From an uncultured Bacteroidota bacterium (GTDB lineage Bacteria; Bacteroidota; Bacteroidia; Flavobacteriales; Flavobacteriaceae), in the NCBI GenBank assembly GCA_902566635.1, contig CACFJP010000001.1, forward strand, positions 62,001-126,000: a DNA stretch of 64,000 nt, given 5' to 3'. How positions within the stretch are numbered: position 1 is the stretch's first letter; every line of letters starts with the position of its first letter. A program made the translations under genes and the position numbers. The notes beneath the pieces were generated by a model that saw nothing but the letters and a program-made list of their open reading frames with translations, was not told the origin of the DNA and made no database searches. Shown piece after piece: positions 62,195-64,000 of the stretch.

Positions 62195-62500
62195 ATGTAC
62201 ACTCATATCGTCCTTTGGAAATTGAAAGATAATGCCAATGGCATGAATCGTACTCAACTTGCACAAGAAGTCAAGCGACGCTTGGACGAATTGCCTTCAC
62301 ACATTCCTGAAATTATAACCTATGAATCGGGAATCAATGTGGGGGACTACGGAGCTTCATTTTTTGATGTCAGTTTGGTTTCTACTTTTGACAACAAAGA
62401 TACTTTTTGGACATACACCAAATATCCAGTACACGACGAGGTAGTAGCTTTTATTAAATCAATTCAGGAGGCCGAAGAGATCGTTGATTATTTCAATTAA
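62195..62500 (+). CDS. Dabb-family (stress-responsive A/B barrel) protein
   Basis: 101 aa; MYTHIVLWKLKDNANG...VSLVSTFDNKDTFWTYTKYPVHDEVVAFI. Confidence 0.85.
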   Translation: MYTHIVLWKLKDNANGMNRTQLAQEVKRRLDELPSHIPEIITYESGINVGDYGASFFDVSLVSTFDNKDTFWTYTKYPVHDEVVAFIKSIQEAEEIVDYFN

Positions 62501-62593
62501 AAAAAGATAATTAATGACCACTAAAAGTTAAACAATAACGAAAAATCAACCTTAACAATTTTTAGTTTACACTTGTTAACCAATTAATAATTA

Positions 62594-63766
62594 ATGATTA
62601 CAATTTCCAATATTGAAACTTTTGTGCTGAAAGACACTTTAGAAAAAAGTTTTTTCTTTTCTCAATGGGAATATTCAGAGCGCTGTATATGTATTGTTAA
62701 AATCACCTGCTCTGATGGTACTTACGGTTGGGGAGAAGGTTATGGTCCAGCTCTTATTTTAGAGTCTGGAATTGAGTTTTTAAAATCTCAGGTGATAGGA
62801 GAAAATCCCTTACACAATGAAGTGATTTGGAATAATATGTACCGCAAAACACTAGATTTTGCCCGTCGTGGTGTTTTGGTAGCCTCAATGAGCGCTATCG
62901 ATATCGCTATCTGGGACATTAAGGGAAAATTATTGAATCAGCCTGTGGGCGCATTGCTAGGTGGCGTACACAGGAATTATGTAGTTCCCTACGCCACTGG
63001 AATGTATTTTACAGATAAAGACAATCCGGCTAAAGGTTTTGAGCTGGAGGCCAAAAGATATTTAGAAAAAGGGTTTAAGGCCATAAAAATGAAAGTAGGT
63101 CTCGGCATTGACAGAGATGTTTCTATTGTGAAGCATTTACGTTCTATTATCGGAGACGATATCAAACTTATGATTGATTCAAACCATGCTTACACATATA
63201 TTGAGGCACTTGAATTGGCAAAAAAATTAGAGGCCTGCCAAATTTCATGGTTTGAAGAGCCTGTGTCTCCAGAGTTTTATGAACAATACGGAGAATTGAG
63301 ACAAAAAACCACCATACCTATTGCAGGAGGTGAATGTGAATACTTACGTTTTGGTTTTCATCAGCTACTAAGAAACAAATCGGTTGACATCATCCAACCC
63401 GATATTTGTGCTTGTGGCGGACTGACAGAGGCCAAGCGCATCGCATCGCTAGCCTCCACATACGGAGTAGATGTGGTTCCACATACTTGGGGTAGTTCTA
63501 TAGGCCTTCATGTTGCCTTACATTTTGTATCCAACCTAGAGTCTGTTCCTGGACGAATGTTTAGCCCCGATTTTCTGTTAGAGTTTGATCAGACAGAGAA
63601 TGCGTTGCGAGAACAACTAACATTCCCTATCTTAGAGATGAAAAATGGAAAGATTAAAGTACCTAATGCACCTGGACTAGGTCTTGAAGTCGACCAAGAT
63701 GCACTTCATAAATTTACCAATCCAACAAATGGAGTTGCTGATATTAAAGAATTGCTGAAACAATAA
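62594..63766 (+). CDS. Enolase-superfamily (mandelate racemase/muconate lactonizing) protein; candidate 3,6-anhydrogalactonate cycloisomerase or sugar-acid dehydratase
   Basis: AIKMKVG (KxK), MIDSNHAY, WFEEPV, GGECE, DICACGG, VVPHTWG; followed by an aldehyde dehydrogenase. Confidence 0.85.
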   Translation: MITISNIETFVLKDTLEKSFFFSQWEYSERCICIVKITCSDGTYGWGEGYGPALILESGIEFLKSQVIGENPLHNEVIWNNMYRKTLDFARRGVLVASMSAIDIAIWDIKGKLLNQPVGALLGGVHRNYVVPYATGMYFTDKDNPAKGFELEAKRYLEKGFKAIKMKVGLGIDRDVSIVKHLRSIIGDDIKLMIDSNHAYTYIEALELAKKLEACQISWFEEPVSPEFYEQYGELRQKTTIPIAGGECEYLRFGFHQLLRNKSVDIIQPDICACGGLTEAKRIASLASTYGVDVVPHTWGSSIGLHVALHFVSNLESVPGRMFSPDFLLEFDQTENALREQLTFPILEMKNGKIKVPNAPGLGLEVDQDALHKFTNPTNGVADIKELLKQ

Positions 63767-63770
63767 AAAT

Positions 63771-64000
63771 ATGGAGTTCGGTTATCAAAAAATGTATATC
63801 GGGGGGGGCATTAATAGAAAGTGTATCCAAAAATAGATCAGATGTTATTTGCCCAGCCGACGGCAAACCCATTGCTCAAATTGCTGAAGCAGGGAAAGCA
63901 GATGCTGAAAAGGCACTAGAAGCTGCCCAAAAAGGATTCGAGTTTTGGTCAAAATGCTCTTTGTCAGAACGTACACACTGGATGTTAAAACTCAGAGAAG
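63771..64000 (+). pseudogene. Aldehyde dehydrogenase N-terminus, apparent frameshift at a G8 tract (3' end outside window)
   Basis: ATG 63771 reads MEFGYQKMYIGG then reaches TAG at 63834; removing one G from 63801-63808 gives MEFGYQKMYIGGALIESVSKNRSDVICPADGKPIAQIAEAGKADAEKALEAAQKGFEFWSKCSLSERTHWMLKLRE, a typical ALDH N-terminus. Confidence 0.75.

Overview
Flavobacteriaceae-type (Bacteroidota) chromosomal segment with two parts; the taxonomy is inferred from gene content. (1) About 1-27.1 kb is core genome: aroA, queA, rlmN, a polyprenyl synthase, dnaG, a LuxR-type response regulator, nadE, gldB-gldC, engB, then a complete dcw cluster (mraZ-rsmH-ftsL-ftsI-murE-mraY-murD-ftsW-murG-murC-ftsQ-ftsA-ftsZ) and a yqeY-like gene, ending at tRNA-Arg(TCG). 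(2) About 27.4-64 kb is a large polysaccharide utilization locus: SusC/SusD, three GH2 enzymes, two GH16 lipoproteins, six S1-type sulfatases, an SGNH acetylesterase-like protein, galK-galT-SGLT symporter, a T9SS-secreted parallel beta-helix protein, two small CBM-like secreted proteins, a Dabb protein, an enolase-superfamily protein and a truncated aldehyde dehydrogenase. Its content fits a sulfated, 3,6-anhydrogalactose-containing red-algal galactan (carrageenan/furcellaran or agar/porphyran type). Most notable observations: an apparent frameshift at a G8 tract in the aldehyde dehydrogenase at the right edge; an unannotated 2-keto-3-deoxy-sugar kinase relic between a GH2 and a sulfatase; a beta-helix protein that could supply an alpha-linkage activity not otherwise seen; a DnaG lacking all four zinc ligands; a response regulator with Glu at the phospho-acceptor position; and a perfect three-copy AAAGTGGTAA array (MraZ-box-like) upstream of mraZ. 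Everything was read by eye; no database search was run.
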